Shown here one piece after another: positions 1 through 10,884 of a stretch of 64,000 bases of DNA. Source of the DNA: Phytophthora quininea (taxonomy: Eukaryota > Oomycota > Peronosporomycetes > Peronosporales > Peronosporaceae). The DNA is taken from NCBI GenBank assembly GCA_011947345.1, contig JAAVTG010000477.1:44118-108117 (forward strand), read 5' to 3'. Positions within the stretch are counted from its first letter, which is position 1. Every line of letters begins with the position of its first letter. Under the pieces are notes generated by a model. It did not search any database. It saw only the letters and a list, made by a program, of their open reading frames with translations, and had not been told where the DNA came from. The translations under genes were made by a program, and so were the position numbers.

Positions 1-18
1 TTCGTACTCAACTATCAA

Positions 19-860
19 GTGAGCCGATTATTTCATCGTTTGCTACCGCATCCGGAGGCAGGAGGAATGCAGGAAGTTAGAAACACGAATTCACCACCGA
101 TATTTGGAATCAAGCTAAGCAGCTCTCTCCCAACAGAACCAACTACGCGATTCTTCCCAAATTTGCGATCGCAAGATTGGAAGGTGATTCTCCAGCAAGT
201 CCCGGAGTTGATGCATCATCCGATGGAAGACCTGGGGTGTCCTCGACAATGGATTCATGAGACCTTGTCCAGTGTGATTTTTCTGCGTGGATATCTACTG
301 TCGGTAATTCATGATGTGATAGTACGAATGTGCTTCGGAGACCTCACAGTCGGCTCACGACTTGCTCGGGTAACTAAATCCTACCATCCAAAACTGCGTT
401 CATCCGGAATGCCAGGATGTCGAAACGGTAGAACACTGTTTTTCACGTGCCCGTCATTAGAACCAATGTGGAGCGAACTATGGAGCCGGTGGTCGACGTT
501 CTTTGTGTCGATCTAAGCTGGAGGTTGCCACTCTTCCCAAGATCGCAAGACCTCCGTAGGAACCGGAGAAGTGAGCACAAAGAACTAATTCTTCTATGGA
601 TGATCTACACAGCGATAGTGTTTCATGCAACATGGCGACTAAGGAACGACATTCATTTCCAGGAAACAGTAGCAGAAGTGCCAAACATTCGCAATCTCCT
701 GATCTCGTTCAAGATGCACTACCAATTCCTCTACCAGCACGCGTATGAGCTTCATTGCAACCGCACTACTGTGGTCTGCGTGCTGCAACAACTTCGTTTT
801 GATCCGCCAGAAAACAATATCCCGGAACCGATGCATCACATGTGGACGACACGAACGTAA
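19..860 (+). pseudogene. Degenerate LINE (non-LTR retrotransposon) 3' tail with zf-RVT region
   Basis: Remnant of the C-terminal part of a LINE polyprotein downstream of the reverse transcriptase. From about 392 one frame reads NCVHPECQDVETVEHCF. Across the T5 run at 439-443 the reading continues in another frame as FTCPSLEPMWSELW. Together they give the Cys-x-Cys...ET-x-EH-x-F-x-x-CP signature of the zf-RVT zinc finger. A third frame further on carries WMIYTAIVFHATWRLRND (about 596-650), which resembles the short aromatic block after zf-RVT in oomycete LINEs. At least two frame changes are needed, and the upstream RT and endonuclease parts would lie outside the window. The family call is from motif memory; no target-site duplication or poly-A was identified. 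Confidence 0.55.
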
Positions 861-936
861 CTCTCATGTATGGATCGATAGCATTTCACCTTGAGACGAG
901 AAATCCACTAAACCGTTAATCAATTCAATTTCCTCC

Positions 937-1260
937 CTTCCCTACATCGCTATGGCTTGATAGGTTCGTGAAATGAATCCTAATGGGAAACAAGTCGGGA
1001 AATTCGCGCTGGTCATCGCCGATTCTGACGCCAATTCACGCTCTCGGAAAGCTGAGAGTTCCGAGCAGAATGTGCAGTGGGTGACGGAAGGCAGAGCCCA
1101 CACGACATTTACGGAGGTGGATGACAACACGATCGACTTCGTGTACGACCATTTTGCCGGGTATTTGGGTGAAATGAGTGGCCGAGATCTGTACATTGAG
1201 TGCATGCGCTACGTCGTTCGACAGGAAGAAATTGTGTCGCCTAGGAGCCTTCTTGTTTAA
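937..1260 (+). pseudogene. C-terminal fragment of a bZIP-like/START-like family gene
   Basis: Encodes only the last ~100 residues of the family that fills 3.6-19 kb, including KFALVIADSDANSRSRKAE, TTFTEVDDNTIDFVYDHF and EEIVSPRSLL. It is about 85% identical at protein level to the C-terminus of the gene at 3593-4673, which lies in the opposite orientation. In-frame TGA and TAG replace codons that are CGA and CAT in that paralogue (about 958-963). No 5' portion, basic region or zipper is present upstream. It is therefore a truncated, dead copy. With the paralogue it forms a ~300 bp inverted repeat around the hydrolase gene. Confidence 0.8.
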
Positions 1261-1389
1261 TGAGGTTGTGTTTCGTAGAGGTTGTGAAATCTTTGACGTC
1301 TTCGATACATATAAAAACTAGAAAGTGACCCTCATCATCGTTGAATGGTGTGTCTCTTCTATTCGGTTCACATCGTAAGACTCTTAAGC

Positions 1390-3086
1390 CTACAGAAGAC
1401 ACTCGAACCATTTCACAGGCCGCTTCTTGCCGTCGAACAGGCTGTCGCCGAACTTGAAAGTGGCGTCGATGTGGTTCAGACTCGTCTCGTAGAACTGGCT
1501 GCTCGGCGAGCTGCCAAACGCTGTTTCCGATAGACCTTTCGCGCAGCTCTGGAACTCCACAATGCCATCGTTCTCGCGGGACTTGTGTGGTATCGCTCTC
1601 CCTGCCAGTCGGTACGGTATCGCCTGGTTGTTGGTAATCCTGAGTTGCTTCTGCTGCATAACACGCCGGTGACGTTCGCAGCGTAAGCAGTTTGAGCGGC
1701 AGCGTAGGCTTCGTCTACGGTTGCATTGCTGTGGTTGGTTCCTTGGTACACAAGTGACGCTCGTCCAGGCGTGGGTGGACACCCGCCAAACAATTTCAAC
1801 ACCGAAGACACCACCACTGTCAATGCGCCGTCACACACCTCGAACAGGTAGTTCGACCCCATACTTCCTTGCATCGGCGCACTCGTACTGACCCAAGAGG
1901 ACGAACTGTCCAGCACAGCTAGACCCGACGCAATGGCACTACCCAGCACCAAATTCGCCATCGAGTGGCCTACGATGATCGTGTCCTTGATCGTCTTGGT
2001 GGTGGCACTACTGGACTCACTCACCCGCAAGATCAAACCCACGAGATACTTCTGGTACGCCTCATCGTTCCAGTAATTGTGCTGCGTTGCCAACGTGATG
2101 TACTTGAAACTGGAGCAGCACGGAGCGTGCTTTTGGATGATGTTGCCGAAGTAGCTGGTCGGGTCGTCCAGTGTCATCCCATAGTCTTTATACGATCGAA
2201 GACCGGCAATAAAGACACAGGGTCGCTGCTCGCTCTTGCATTTGCATCCCGATTCCTCGCCGAAGAGGTCGTAGACAAGTCCATTGAACGTGAATTCAGG
2301 TCGGAGCGCTCGGTGACCCCACCCCGACATTGACTGGGAAACTAGCGACGACAGCGATGGAGAGACCATTCCCACTGATGGAACCTGGCCGCAAGATTCC
2401 ACAGCTTCGGCATCCACGCGAGGTGCGAGAATGGTCGGGGAGGTTGGTTCATACGTGACGTCGATGTTCAGGTTGGACCCGAAGATCTTGAAGCCGGTGG
2501 TCGATCCCCCAAAGCACAGCACGTAGTCTTCACCCGCAAACTCGAATACCATTAACGACCCGTTTGGACACGACGCATTCACCACCGCACGACCGACAGT
2601 GTGTGTCGCCGTTCTCGCGTCGTGGATGGCGTCCAGCACCGTCTCAATCGGTGGGACGACGTGGGACGGAAGACAACCGGTCTCCGGTTCGGACGAAGTC
2701 GAATTCTTGCCACCAGGATGCCTCGTGTAGTACGCCGTGCCGTCCACCAGGGCGTACTCGTGGGTATCGCCATCTTCCTCGAACGACGCCAAACCATCGT
2801 ACACCAGCGACTTGTCATGTTTCGCAGGTATCGCGATTACGTCGAAGGCGGAAGCGCCGTGGACGTACATGGCACTACGCTTGATGTGGAAGGTGAGTCG
2901 AAGTGCCGGTTGTTGCTGCAGGTTTCGGAGGATGCGGTGCTTGGCGAGGTGCGTGTGGAAGTGAGCGGTGTACGACGTAAACCGCAGTAGGACGATCAAT
3001 AGGGCACCGACACTGGCCAGTGCAATTCGCCAGAGAATCCATGCTCTTGTTGTTGCGGGTGAGGAATGAGGAGTCTAGTGCGCCAT
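1390..3086 (-). pseudogene. Lipase-like alpha/beta-hydrolase, membrane-anchored, disrupted
   Basis: About 560 codons of an alpha/beta-hydrolase-like protein. The clearest motif is TIIVGHSMANLVLGSAIASGL-like, a GHSxA nucleophile elbow with Ser in GHSMA and an Asn-Leu following, as in lipases and palmitoyl-thioesterase-like enzymes. A hydrophobic segment near the N-terminus (ILWRIALASVGALLIVLLRF) suggests a signal anchor with the Cys-rich catalytic part outside the cytosol. If translation begins at the ATG at 3086, codon 4 is TAG (3075-3077), where CAG or CAA would give an open frame. A second lesion is a frame change near 1640-1660: the C-terminal part (PHKSRENDGIVEFQSCAKG to the stop at 1390) is in another frame. 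A downstream start could bypass the stop codon but not the frame change. Substrate unknown. Confidence 0.7.
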
Positions 3087-3592
3087 TGCTCCTTTGCAAT
3101 CGGCTGGGGAGAATTCAGGAATGAGAACTGGACGAAGGGAGTGATTCTCCCCACGGTTCGGGACTGCGGTACTGCAAGCGATCGCGACATTGTCGTAACG
3201 CACCGATTGTTGTCTAGTACACGAAGCTGTCCACAGGAACGCAATTCTCTGGTGTGTCTAGCTGAAAGAACTCGAAACGAGCTGTGCCAAATAACGCAGC
3301 AAATGTTGTCTTAGAACTCGAAGCACGGTGGGTGAAATAACGAGGACGAAAGCAGGGATTCTGGATGAGCAAAAACTATCCGATTAATCGTTAGTAACTA
3401 TGCAAGGGACCGAATGTCCTCCAGGGGTTGCGGACGTCCAGGCGCCGCTATGTTCAACTAGCTCAGCATATTCGAGACATAAAGCCAGGATCAAAATGAA
3501 ACTCACTTTTCATCTTATTTTCATTCGTTTTGTACGCATGAACTCAAGGCATGACAATAAGCTCTAGTTGAGGCCAACCTTGACTGGAGAAT

Positions 3593-4673
3593 TCACCAAG
3601 TAAGGAGTTTTCCGCATGACACAATCTCTTCCAGCCGAATTGCATACCGCATCCACTCAATGTACAGATATCGGCCACTCATTTCATCCAAACACCCGGC
3701 AAAATGGTCGTACACGACGTCGATCGTGTTGTCATCTACCTCCGTAAATGTCGTGTGGGCTCTGCCTTCCGTCACCCACTGCACATTCTGCTCGGAATTC
3801 TCAGCTTTCCGAGAGCGTGAATTGGCGTCAGAATCAGCGATGACCAGCGCGAATTTCCCGACTCGTTTCCCATTTGAATTCACTTCCCGAACATGTCGAG
3901 CCATGACGATATAACGGAGATGCACATCGCCAGGAATATTGTAGACGGAGACGCTTGCACTCTTGCTAAAATCTTGCAACATCTTGCAGGAAAGATTTCC
4001 TTTTGAACGCGATTCCACGCCGCCGGAGTCGTCAACAAAGGCAGCGACTCCATGTCCGAACTCAGCACATTTCTTTCTGCGCCTCCCAGCGAGCAGTGAA
4101 GGCGCCTCGAGAACCGCACCCACGTCATGCGAGAAGGTTGGCTCCCACACTCAACTTTCCAGCCGAAAAACGTCCCCACAGTCTTCATCTTTGCTCCTCT
4201 TTGATCAATTTCTTGTCGACTTCGTGGATAACGTCGTCAACATCTTCTCGGGAGCAGGGATGGTAATAGAAGGACGGCTCATTGTCGGGGAAATACACTC
4301 GCCATCCAGCGTCGTCTTTGGTTAGTAAAGAAGGAGGTATCGCCAACTGCTTGGCAGGCATCTCGAGGTCGCAGCTCACTCTCTCGATCGCCGCTTCAAA
4401 CTTGGAGTACACTTCAAGGGATTCGAGCACACTCGCCCTCTCTCGGCAGAGATACTCGCTCTCTAAAACGAGCTGCTTGAAGGCTTCATATTTGTGTCGA
4501 GGCTGCTGTGAAGGGGACTGAAACTTGGCCAGAAGGCCTTCCAATTGGTGCTCGAGCTGCTGACGCTCCCGCACCCTCCATTCGCTCCTCTTCTTCTTGC
4601 GGAGACGGAACTTGGTCATCCGCTCGCGCTGGTCTTGCAGTCGCTGCTCGGGCAATGCTGTTAGGATGTTCAT
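3593..4673 (-). pseudogene. bZIP-like protein with START-like C-terminal region, two frame breaks
   Basis: Left-most sizeable member of the array. From ATG 4673 it reads a basic region (QRERMTKFRLRKKKR, Gln at the usual Asn position), a coil, and the conserved block GWRVYFPDNEPSFYYHP. The frame then closes with TGA at about 4185; the next frame carries VGTFFGWKVE and FSRRLHCSL. A second change near 4000 leads to SVYNIPGDVHLRY and the conserved C-terminus ending at 3593. A TGACGTGA octamer lies 50 bp upstream of the ATG (4723-4730). All conserved blocks are present in order, so either two indels have occurred or the assembly has two errors here. Predicted role: nuclear DNA-binding protein; no direct evidence of function. 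Confidence 0.7.
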
Positions 4674-4722
4674 TGCTACCGCGACTTCCACAGACGGTTT
4701 TTTGAGGCTGCACACCTCGTCG

Positions 4723-4730
4723 TGACGTGA
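4723..4730 (-). promoter_or_regulatory. TCACGTCA octamer upstream of bZIP-like gene
   Basis: Reads TGACGTGA on the + strand, 50 bp before the ATG at 4673 of the minus-strand gene. It has an ACGT-core bZIP-type element and recurs at similar distances before five other genes of this array. Confidence 0.5.
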
Positions 4731-5540
4731 GAGTCAGTCGGCCAAGAGGAGAATGACTGATCCACGTGATAACTTGGAGCGCTCATTGGGTTTCCGGGGA
4801 GATGACAAATCCGTTGCTTGTCCTCGAAAATATAGGGTTATCACTCCGACCGAGTGTACTGTATTGGACTCTCCATCGCGCCTTGAAAGCCGGTCTCGTC
4901 GACATGCTGTGAGCTGTTGCTCGTGCTGTGGATGTATTGCTGATAGTCCATGGCCATATCATTGCTCCCATCTGCATGATGGGTCATCACCGATGGCACA
5001 CCATAGTTCCATACGGGCTTACGGGCAGTGTTCCCGCTGACGTGGTGTCCCAGAACGCTGCCGTTTTGAGCTGACCTCGGATTGTTAAGCCTCATCCATT
5101 AATCGTGGGCGACCTTAAGTGCCTGCTATTGTTGGCTGTTGGAGGCCAAGTAGCTCTTCCAGCGCAAGATTGACGACGACCGAGTGGACGCTGGGGCGCA
5201 CCACAACCTGGCAGTGCTGGCAGAGACCAGGAGACGTACGTGAGACACCCGTACATCACGTTCCTTGTCCAACAGAGACGCTCCGAGGTCACCAACGAGC
5301 TAGCGCTGGCCACGACTAAGCCTCGTCACCATGAAGTGAAGTAGTGAGCTGTTAGAATATGGATCAAGTCGACGACAGAGTCGAGGCCTCGAAGGGACCT
5401 TTGTGGAAGATTGAAGTAGGAAACGTTGGGTAGATCGCCCAGGCAGGTCCGAGGTGGAGCAAGGAAACATTAAGCAAGAAGAGAACAATGTACAATCGCA
5501 CATACTACAACATGACTTACACCTTTTAACGCAACTCTTA
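4731..5540. other. Intergenic, no gene recognised
   Basis: About 0.8 kb between two minus-strand bZIP-like genes. Short open frames on both strands have no recognisable motif or shared family sequence. It must contain the terminator of the 5541-6713 gene and the promoter of the 3593-4673 gene. Confidence 0.5.
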
Positions 5541-6713
5541 CTACGGATTCGCTAGAAAAATCAACCTCGCTGGGAGCAGATACTGCTCTAACTGGATAAT
5601 GGACTGGATCCATTCGATGTACATCTCGCATCCTCGGATCTCGCTGTGGCACCCAGCCCAGTGTTCGTACACAACCTCAATCGTGTCTTCATCCACTTCC
5701 ACGAAGGTCAACACGCAACCTCCGTCGTCGATCCATTGGACTTGTTCACCAACTTCCTCCACGTCGATCTCGTTCGTATTGGCTTTCGAATCCGCGATAA
5801 TATTGTAGAACACATACTCCATCCTGCCGTCTGCTCTCTTTCTGCGTCGGATCTTCGATATCGAGAGGTAGCGCAAATGCACTTTACCGGGGACATTGTA
5901 CACCAACACGCGGTTTTCTGGGTCGAATTCCTGCAAAACTTGGCAGCAAACAGTTCCATACTGATACCGTCCCCAGTTCTTCGGTGTTGTCAGCAACGGC
6001 CACGAATTGCAGGGAACACTTTTTGCGGTTCTTTCTGCATCGTCCAAGCTGCAAGTTAGGCGCTTGGTATACCGAGCAGTAGCCATCAAAGCCTTCTTGT
6101 CTGATGCACTTTGCAGAGGTGCGTAGTCCACCGTCCAGTCGAATAATTTACCCAATACTTGTCGATACTGAACGCGTCTCGCATCGCAGAGATCGAATAG
6201 AGAGTCCACTTGATTCGACAAGAAGGGATGGAAGTAAAACGACGGGACTTCTTGGCTCGGGAAGTCGACAATCCAACTTGACCGGCTTGCATTTTGGCTT
6301 CGTAGAACTAACGAGGTACTTGTCGTTGACGCTGCTTCTTGTCGTAAATGTTTGTCCACATATTCCACAGCACCATGGAGTTTCTCGTGCCCTTCAATCT
6401 CCTTCTGAAGCGTGATATTCTCGTTGGAAAGCATCGCCGACTCGACAGCAAGCAGCCGCGTCTTTTCTTGAATCGATAACTTGAGCAACTTGCGCTCACA
6501 GACATCGATGGCAGAGCGAGCCCCCGCCACAAGCCCTGGCAATTTCCTCTCGAGCTGTCGTCGTTCCTGGACCATCGCCGCCAGCTTCTGCTTCTTGCGA
6601 GACCGCAGTCGCACCATTTTCTGGCGGTGTTTCTCTCGTCGCCATTCCTCTTGAACCTCGCTCATCCACTGCTGCGTTTGGTCCGCAGCCCAGCCTTCCG
6701 CCTTGTCCTTCAT
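5541..6713 (-). CDS. bZIP-like protein with START-like C-terminal region (intact)
   Basis: Uninterrupted frame of 390 residues from ATG 6713; an upstream extension to 6737 would need a non-ATG start. Order of elements: basic region KHRQKMVRLRSRKK (about 30-45, His at the usual Asn position, Arg at +8 kept), a zipper-like coil, a second Leu-rich coil (about 80-125), the aromatic block PSFYFHPF, KLFDWTVDYAPL, YTKRLTCSL, QVLQEFDPENRVLVYNVPG, and the C-terminal HWAGC...IEWIQSIIQLEQ. The C-terminal ~230 residues resemble the START-like region of oomycete bZIPs; this is inference by eye. No exact TCACGTCA octamer was found; CACGTG (6840-6845) and ACGTCA (6795-6800) lie upstream. Confidence 0.78.
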   Translation of the reverse strand: MKDKAEGWAADQTQQWMSEVQEEWRREKHRQKMVRLRSRKKQKLAAMVQERRQLERKLPGLVAGARSAIDVCERKLLKLSIQEKTRLLAVESAMLSNENITLQKEIEGHEKLHGAVEYVDKHLRQEAASTTSTSLVLRSQNASRSSWIVDFPSQEVPSFYFHPFLSNQVDSLFDLCDARRVQYRQVLGKLFDWTVDYAPLQSASDKKALMATARYTKRLTCSLDDAERTAKSVPCNSWPLLTTPKNWGRYQYGTVCCQVLQEFDPENRVLVYNVPGKVHLRYLSISKIRRRKRADGRMEYVFYNIIADSKANTNEIDVEEVGEQVQWIDDGGCVLTFVEVDEDTIEVVYEHWAGCHSEIRGCEMYIEWIQSIIQLEQYLLPARLIFLANP

Positions 6714-7155
6714 GGCGCTGAGCTCTTTGCTACACAAACGAAAGGGAACTCGCCTCTACCGATGATTATGGGCCTGATCGATAGCAAAGCTCAAACGTCA
6801 AGCACAGATGGTTCTAAGAAAGTGACATTCTTTACCTGACACGTGTTCGTAGAGAGTTCGAATGTGATCCCGTCACGAAGGCGACGAATTCATCGACTGG
6901 TAACGTCGGTGCAAGGCCTGAGCGTGAGTTTATAGTGCTCTTCTGCAGAGATCAACCAATCGGCAACCACACAGGTATAATAAACCCGGAGAAATGCCTT
7001 GTAGATGACGCCCGTCATGTCGCCAAAAGGCATCATCGGGCTTGAAAATATTATGGTCTCATCAATAATTCTACCCTCATGGCAGCGAAACCAAGAAGCG
7101 AATGGAGCAGTCAGTACAGCAATAATCTGGGACCAACAACTCCTTTTGGTGAACT
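6714..7155. other. Intergenic, ACGT-core elements only
   Basis: About 440 bp upstream of the 5541-6713 gene. It contains CACGTG at 6840-6845 and ACGTCA at 6795-6800. No coding sequence recognised. Confidence 0.4.
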
Positions 7156-8360
7156 TTACAGCGTAAGAAATCTCGCTGAAGACACGTACTGCTCCATCAG
7201 CACGGCGAAGCGGATCCAATCGATGTACAGCTCTCGTCCAAGACTCTCGTTCAAACAACCAGCCCAGTGATGATACTCCACATCCGTCGTGTTCTCATCG
7301 ACTTCTGTGAAGGTACAAAACGTGCCTCCATTCGTCACCCACTGCACATTTTGCGCCCCACGAATGTCTTGATTGCTCCTCGAAGCGTTCGATTCCGTGA
7401 GGAAGATGGAGTAGGAATGCGCCCGCTTACCATTCTCCAAAATCTCTCGAGTACGCTGCGCCACTGCAATATAACGGAGGTGAATGTCCCCTGGAATATT
7501 GCACACCAACACGTGAGCAAATTCGTCGAAGCTCTGGAGCGCTTGGTACGAGATCTTCCCGTTCTGAGTCCGTCCATAACTCCTTGGCGCGACGATCACT
7601 GGCCACGTGTTCTTGTTGGTCTTTGGCAAGACCTTTTGTACTTGATTCAATGAGCAATGCAAGCGTCTTGAAAACTTGGCGTGAGCGATGACCGAGCCTT
7701 CAGCATTTCTTGCCAGCGGTGCGTAGTCCACCGTCCAGCCGAATAATTTCCCCACGGTCGCGATACACGAATGACCACTTAACCATTGATCGTTGCGCTT
7801 CAAAGCGGCATCAAACTCTTCTCTTGAGAACGGATGGAAGTGGAAAGAAGGCTCCTCGTTCGGGAAAAAACTCGCCAGCCGAGTTTGTCTTGATGGACAG
7901 CTAACGCATCTTGGGACGACAGCAAGGACGTCAACGGTGGGTCGGCTTCCTTCTCCATCTCTTGAGTTTCGCGTTCTAAGACACCATCGAACTTGCTGTG
8001 CTTGGCCAATTCCTCTTGTAGAGCGATGTTCTCGCTCTGTAGAGCTGCCGTCTCGACGGTGAGTTGTTGGAAGGTTAAAGCAGAGTTCAGAGACGTGTCC
8101 GCTTTGACGCGCACTTGGTTGAGTCGCAGTCGCAGTTTCTTCTCGAGCTGTAGCCGCTCTCGGTTCATGGCGGCCATCTTCTCCTTCTTCTGCACACGCC
8201 ACCGCACCATTCGTCGCCGTTGCTGCTCTTTCTGCCATTGCTCTTGAACGTCGACAAGCTCCCAAGCGTCTGAGGTCGAGGTTTTCTCACGCTTCATTGT
8301 AGCGCCGTCACTCTCGACGAGAAGCGCTGGAGATATCGGTGAGGAGGTATCGGAGACCAT
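7156..8360 (-). CDS. bZIP-like protein with START-like region, one homopolymer frame break
   Basis: From ATG 8360 the frame encodes a basic region QQRRRMVRWRVQKKEK (Gln at the Asn position), a coil, an ENIALQEEL coil and GWRVF. It then leaves frame at an A6 run on the + strand (7865-7870). One more base there would restore the family sequence FPNEEPSFHFHPFSREEF, which continues in the other frame through KLFGWTVDYAPL, KFSRRLHCSL and NIPGDIHLRYIAVAQR to 7156. Corrected length is about 401 residues. It is the only lesion seen, so this may be a functional gene with an assembly error. TGACGTGA lies 22 bp upstream (8382-8389). Confidence 0.74.
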
Positions 8361-8381
8361 TGAGCCACGACGAGACTCAGT

Positions 8382-8389
8382 TGACGTGA
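8382..8389 (-). promoter_or_regulatory. TCACGTCA octamer upstream of bZIP-like gene
   Basis: Exact octamer (TGACGTGA on +), 22 bp before ATG 8360, in the same orientation relative to the gene as the copies at 4723 and 10676. Confidence 0.5.
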
Positions 8390-9472
8390 CTGTAAGCCGG
8401 AGAAATGGTCAGTGCGAGGGGATCATCTGGTTGGGAGTCGGCAGCAGCAAAGCTCGCGTGGTATCACGACCCAGCTGACTTCTCACCAAGCACGTGGCTG
8501 TGAGTTGTGTCCCGAGGACTGATCAAATCAAAATACATCACGGCAGCTATTTACAGTAATGTCTAGCAAACCCACACGATAGTGCACCTCGTGAACAAGG
8601 TTTCCACACTTGCTGTACAATTGAGCGAGGGTTTACGTCACACGAGCACACGGAATCAGGGTTTGACCGGCAAGAGTAATCTGTAAGCTCTATGAACACA
8701 CTCTGAACTTTCCGCTCCGTGTACTTTACGGACCATGTGGTCCCCACTCAACTGGGAAAGAAAACGCTGGTGCTAGGAAAACAAACTCTGTTGGTTTGAT
8801 TTGACTTGGTAGAACGCTTACACGTATTTTCTGACGATGCGTCTGGTACTATAGCAGAAATGAAACCGGACTTGTTGACTTCTTTTGCTTCTTGGAAATG
8901 CTTCACTCACAGGATCAGTTGGCAAAGCTTCCGTTGGAACCTGTACGGGCTATTTCATGAGTCATCACGGAAACGTTATGCGTGGTTGTGCTGTTGAACT
9001 CAAGGTCCATTCTCAACGGAGAGCATGCGGCTGCACCGGTTGAGACTGACGGTGCGTCCAAAATCAACGCATGGGCTCACGGACGTGCTCATTGGGCTTT
9101 CAGTTGTTGAAGCGTCATCCAGACTGCCGCCGTGGTCGCGATGCAGAGTGAAGATGCCTGCAGCCAGGAGCCCAGGAACCTCAATCCTCCCTCCGAGCGC
9201 CCTGGGTCGATGCACCAAAATACTGGTGAGCGCTCCGTAGTACCAGAGCAGGGAGTGGGCGCATATTACAGTCAGACGACGTCTCACTACAGCGGCCTGC
9301 CAGTATAGGTGCCTTCCACCAGGAGCGTCGGCACGGGTTCCGGCCAGCAGATGATGTTGCACTCGCACTACGCTGCGCACAGGCACTGCACTGGGGTTTC
9401 TGCTACTGTACGACATCCTGCCAAATCGCATTTTAGTTCGCTCTACAGATGTAAAGAAGTCACAGTTATATT
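8390..9472. other. Intergenic, no gene recognised
   Basis: About 1.1 kb with only short open frames that share nothing with the neighbouring families. It holds the promoter of the 7156-8360 gene and the 3' flank of the 9473-10627 gene. Confidence 0.5.
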
Positions 9473-10627
9473 TTACAGAGCCAGCAGTCTTGTGGGCGAC
9501 ACGTTCTGTTCTAGCCGCACGACGAACCGGATCCAGTCGATATACAGTCCCCGTCCGAGCGCTTCGCTTCGGCACCCAGCCCAATGGTCGTACACAATAT
9601 CCGTCGAAGTCTCATCCACCGCAGTGATGGTACACTGCGTGCCGCCTTCGCTCAGCCAAAGCACCTCGTTTTGGTCTTCTTCACTGTCAAAGTTGGGGTC
9701 TGAGACCACAATAGTGTACGTATCCACTCGCTTCCCGTCTGCTAGTCTTCCGCGTGCGTGCTGAGCCATCGCAATGTATCGGAGATGCACGTCGCCAGGA
9801 ATATTGCACGCTAACACTCGCGAGTCCGGATCGAATGTCTGCAGCACTTGCTGGGAGGCAACGCCATTCTGAACGTGTCCCCAACTTCGAGACGTAGCGA
9901 CCACAGGCCACAGATCTATGGGCAAACGCGGCAGCACAGAATCAATGTGCTCAATCGAGCAGTTTAGACGCCTGGAGAAGCGTCCGTGCGCCATGAACGA
10001 TTTTCCAGACACGTTCTGTTTCAAAGGGGAATAGTCCACCGTCCAGCCAAACAACTTGCCCACCGTTGCTGAGGCCGAATAGTTGTTTCTCAACAGCTCG
10101 ATATTCCGCTTCAAAGCAGCGTCAAACTCCACTCTAGCGAATGGGAAGTAGTGGAAGGACGGCGCATCGTTAGGAAAGCACACCCTCCACCCCAACACGT
10201 CTTGATGCAGAGTCGTCATCGCTATCGTCGTCGTGGTCTCCGGTTGTTCATTTTTCATACTCTCCTCTTCGGATCGGATCCTTTCCTCGAATTTGATGCG
10301 CCTTGCAATCTCGTCTTTTAGTGCTTGATTCTCTACGGTTAATTCGGCCGCCTCCACCGTCACTTGCCGATACGCGTCTTGTGCGATATCTTCAGTCACC
10401 TTTAAAGGCTTTGCAACGTCTCGAGCCTTGTGGAGCGAGCGTTGCAGCTTCTTCTCCAGCTTCTGCCGCTCCTTGTTCAAATTGACCATCGACGTTTTCT
10501 TCTGCTGTCTCCACCTCGCCATCCGCTGGCGTTGGACCTCTCGCTTCGAATGCGCCATAACCATGATGTTCATCAAGTCGCCGTCTGCAGTGACTTGTAG
10601 CGTGTCCAGGGAGATAACGGAGACCAT
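9473..10627 (-). CDS. bZIP-like protein with START-like C-terminal region (intact)
   Basis: Uninterrupted frame. I choose ATG 10627 (384 residues, MVSVISLD...), which matches the N-terminus of the neighbour at 8360. The frame stays open to 10840, which would add 71 residues, but that extension would run over the TGACGTGA octamer at 10676-10683. Basic region VQRQRMARWRQQKK has Gln at the Asn position, followed by NLNKERQKLEKKLQ, a long coil, then GWRVCFPNDAPSFHYFPF, KLFGWTVDYSPL, RFSRRLNCSI, NIPGDVHLRYIAMAQHA and a C-terminal HWAGC...DWIRFVVRLEQ. It is closest to the 7156-8360 gene, as expected of a tandem duplicate. Confidence 0.8.
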   Translation of the reverse strand: MVSVISLDTLQVTADGDLMNIMVMAHSKREVQRQRMARWRQQKKTSMVNLNKERQKLEKKLQRSLHKARDVAKPLKVTEDIAQDAYRQVTVEAAELTVENQALKDEIARRIKFEERIRSEEESMKNEQPETTTTIAMTTLHQDVLGWRVCFPNDAPSFHYFPFARVEFDAALKRNIELLRNNYSASATVGKLFGWTVDYSPLKQNVSGKSFMAHGRFSRRLNCSIEHIDSVLPRLPIDLWPVVATSRSWGHVQNGVASQQVLQTFDPDSRVLACNIPGDVHLRYIAMAQHARGRLADGKRVDTYTIVVSDPNFDSEEDQNEVLWLSEGGTQCTITAVDETSTDIVYDHWAGCRSEALGRGLYIDWIRFVVRLEQNVSPTRLLAL

Positions 10628-10675
10628 GGGTGGTCGGTGAGTAGGAACTTTGGCGAGTGGCGGCATCACACATAG

Positions 10676-10683
10676 TGACGTGA
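10676..10683 (-). promoter_or_regulatory. TCACGTCA octamer upstream of bZIP-like gene
   Basis: TGACGTGA on the + strand, 49 bp before ATG 10627. Its presence inside the possible N-terminal extension argues for the shorter start. A second copy (TCACGTCA on +) lies at 10877-10884. Confidence 0.5.
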
Positions 10684-10876
10684 CCAGAGAGCCAGCACTG
10701 GGACGTGTAAAGGTACAACTGCTGTTGTTTGCGGCGGCAAAGCCTGCAAGCTTCGTTACCAATGAATCGGAGTAAGCCTGGATAGGAGGGCGTGCAGTGT
10801 TGTTAGTAAGCGTCACGCCAGCGAAGTTGGCTGTGAACATGTGGGAGGAACGGAAATGGAGCCTCGTTGAGTGGTC

Positions 10877-10884
10877 TCACGTCA
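10877..10884 (+). promoter_or_regulatory. TCACGTCA octamer in divergent bZIP-like promoter region
   Basis: Exact octamer between the divergent genes starting at 10627 (-) and 11040 (+), 156 bp before the latter. Confidence 0.4.

Noticed and set aside
10628..10840. N-terminal extension of the 9473 gene as coding sequence
   Set aside because: Unconserved and contains the shared octamer; the shorter start is preferred, with the alternative noted.
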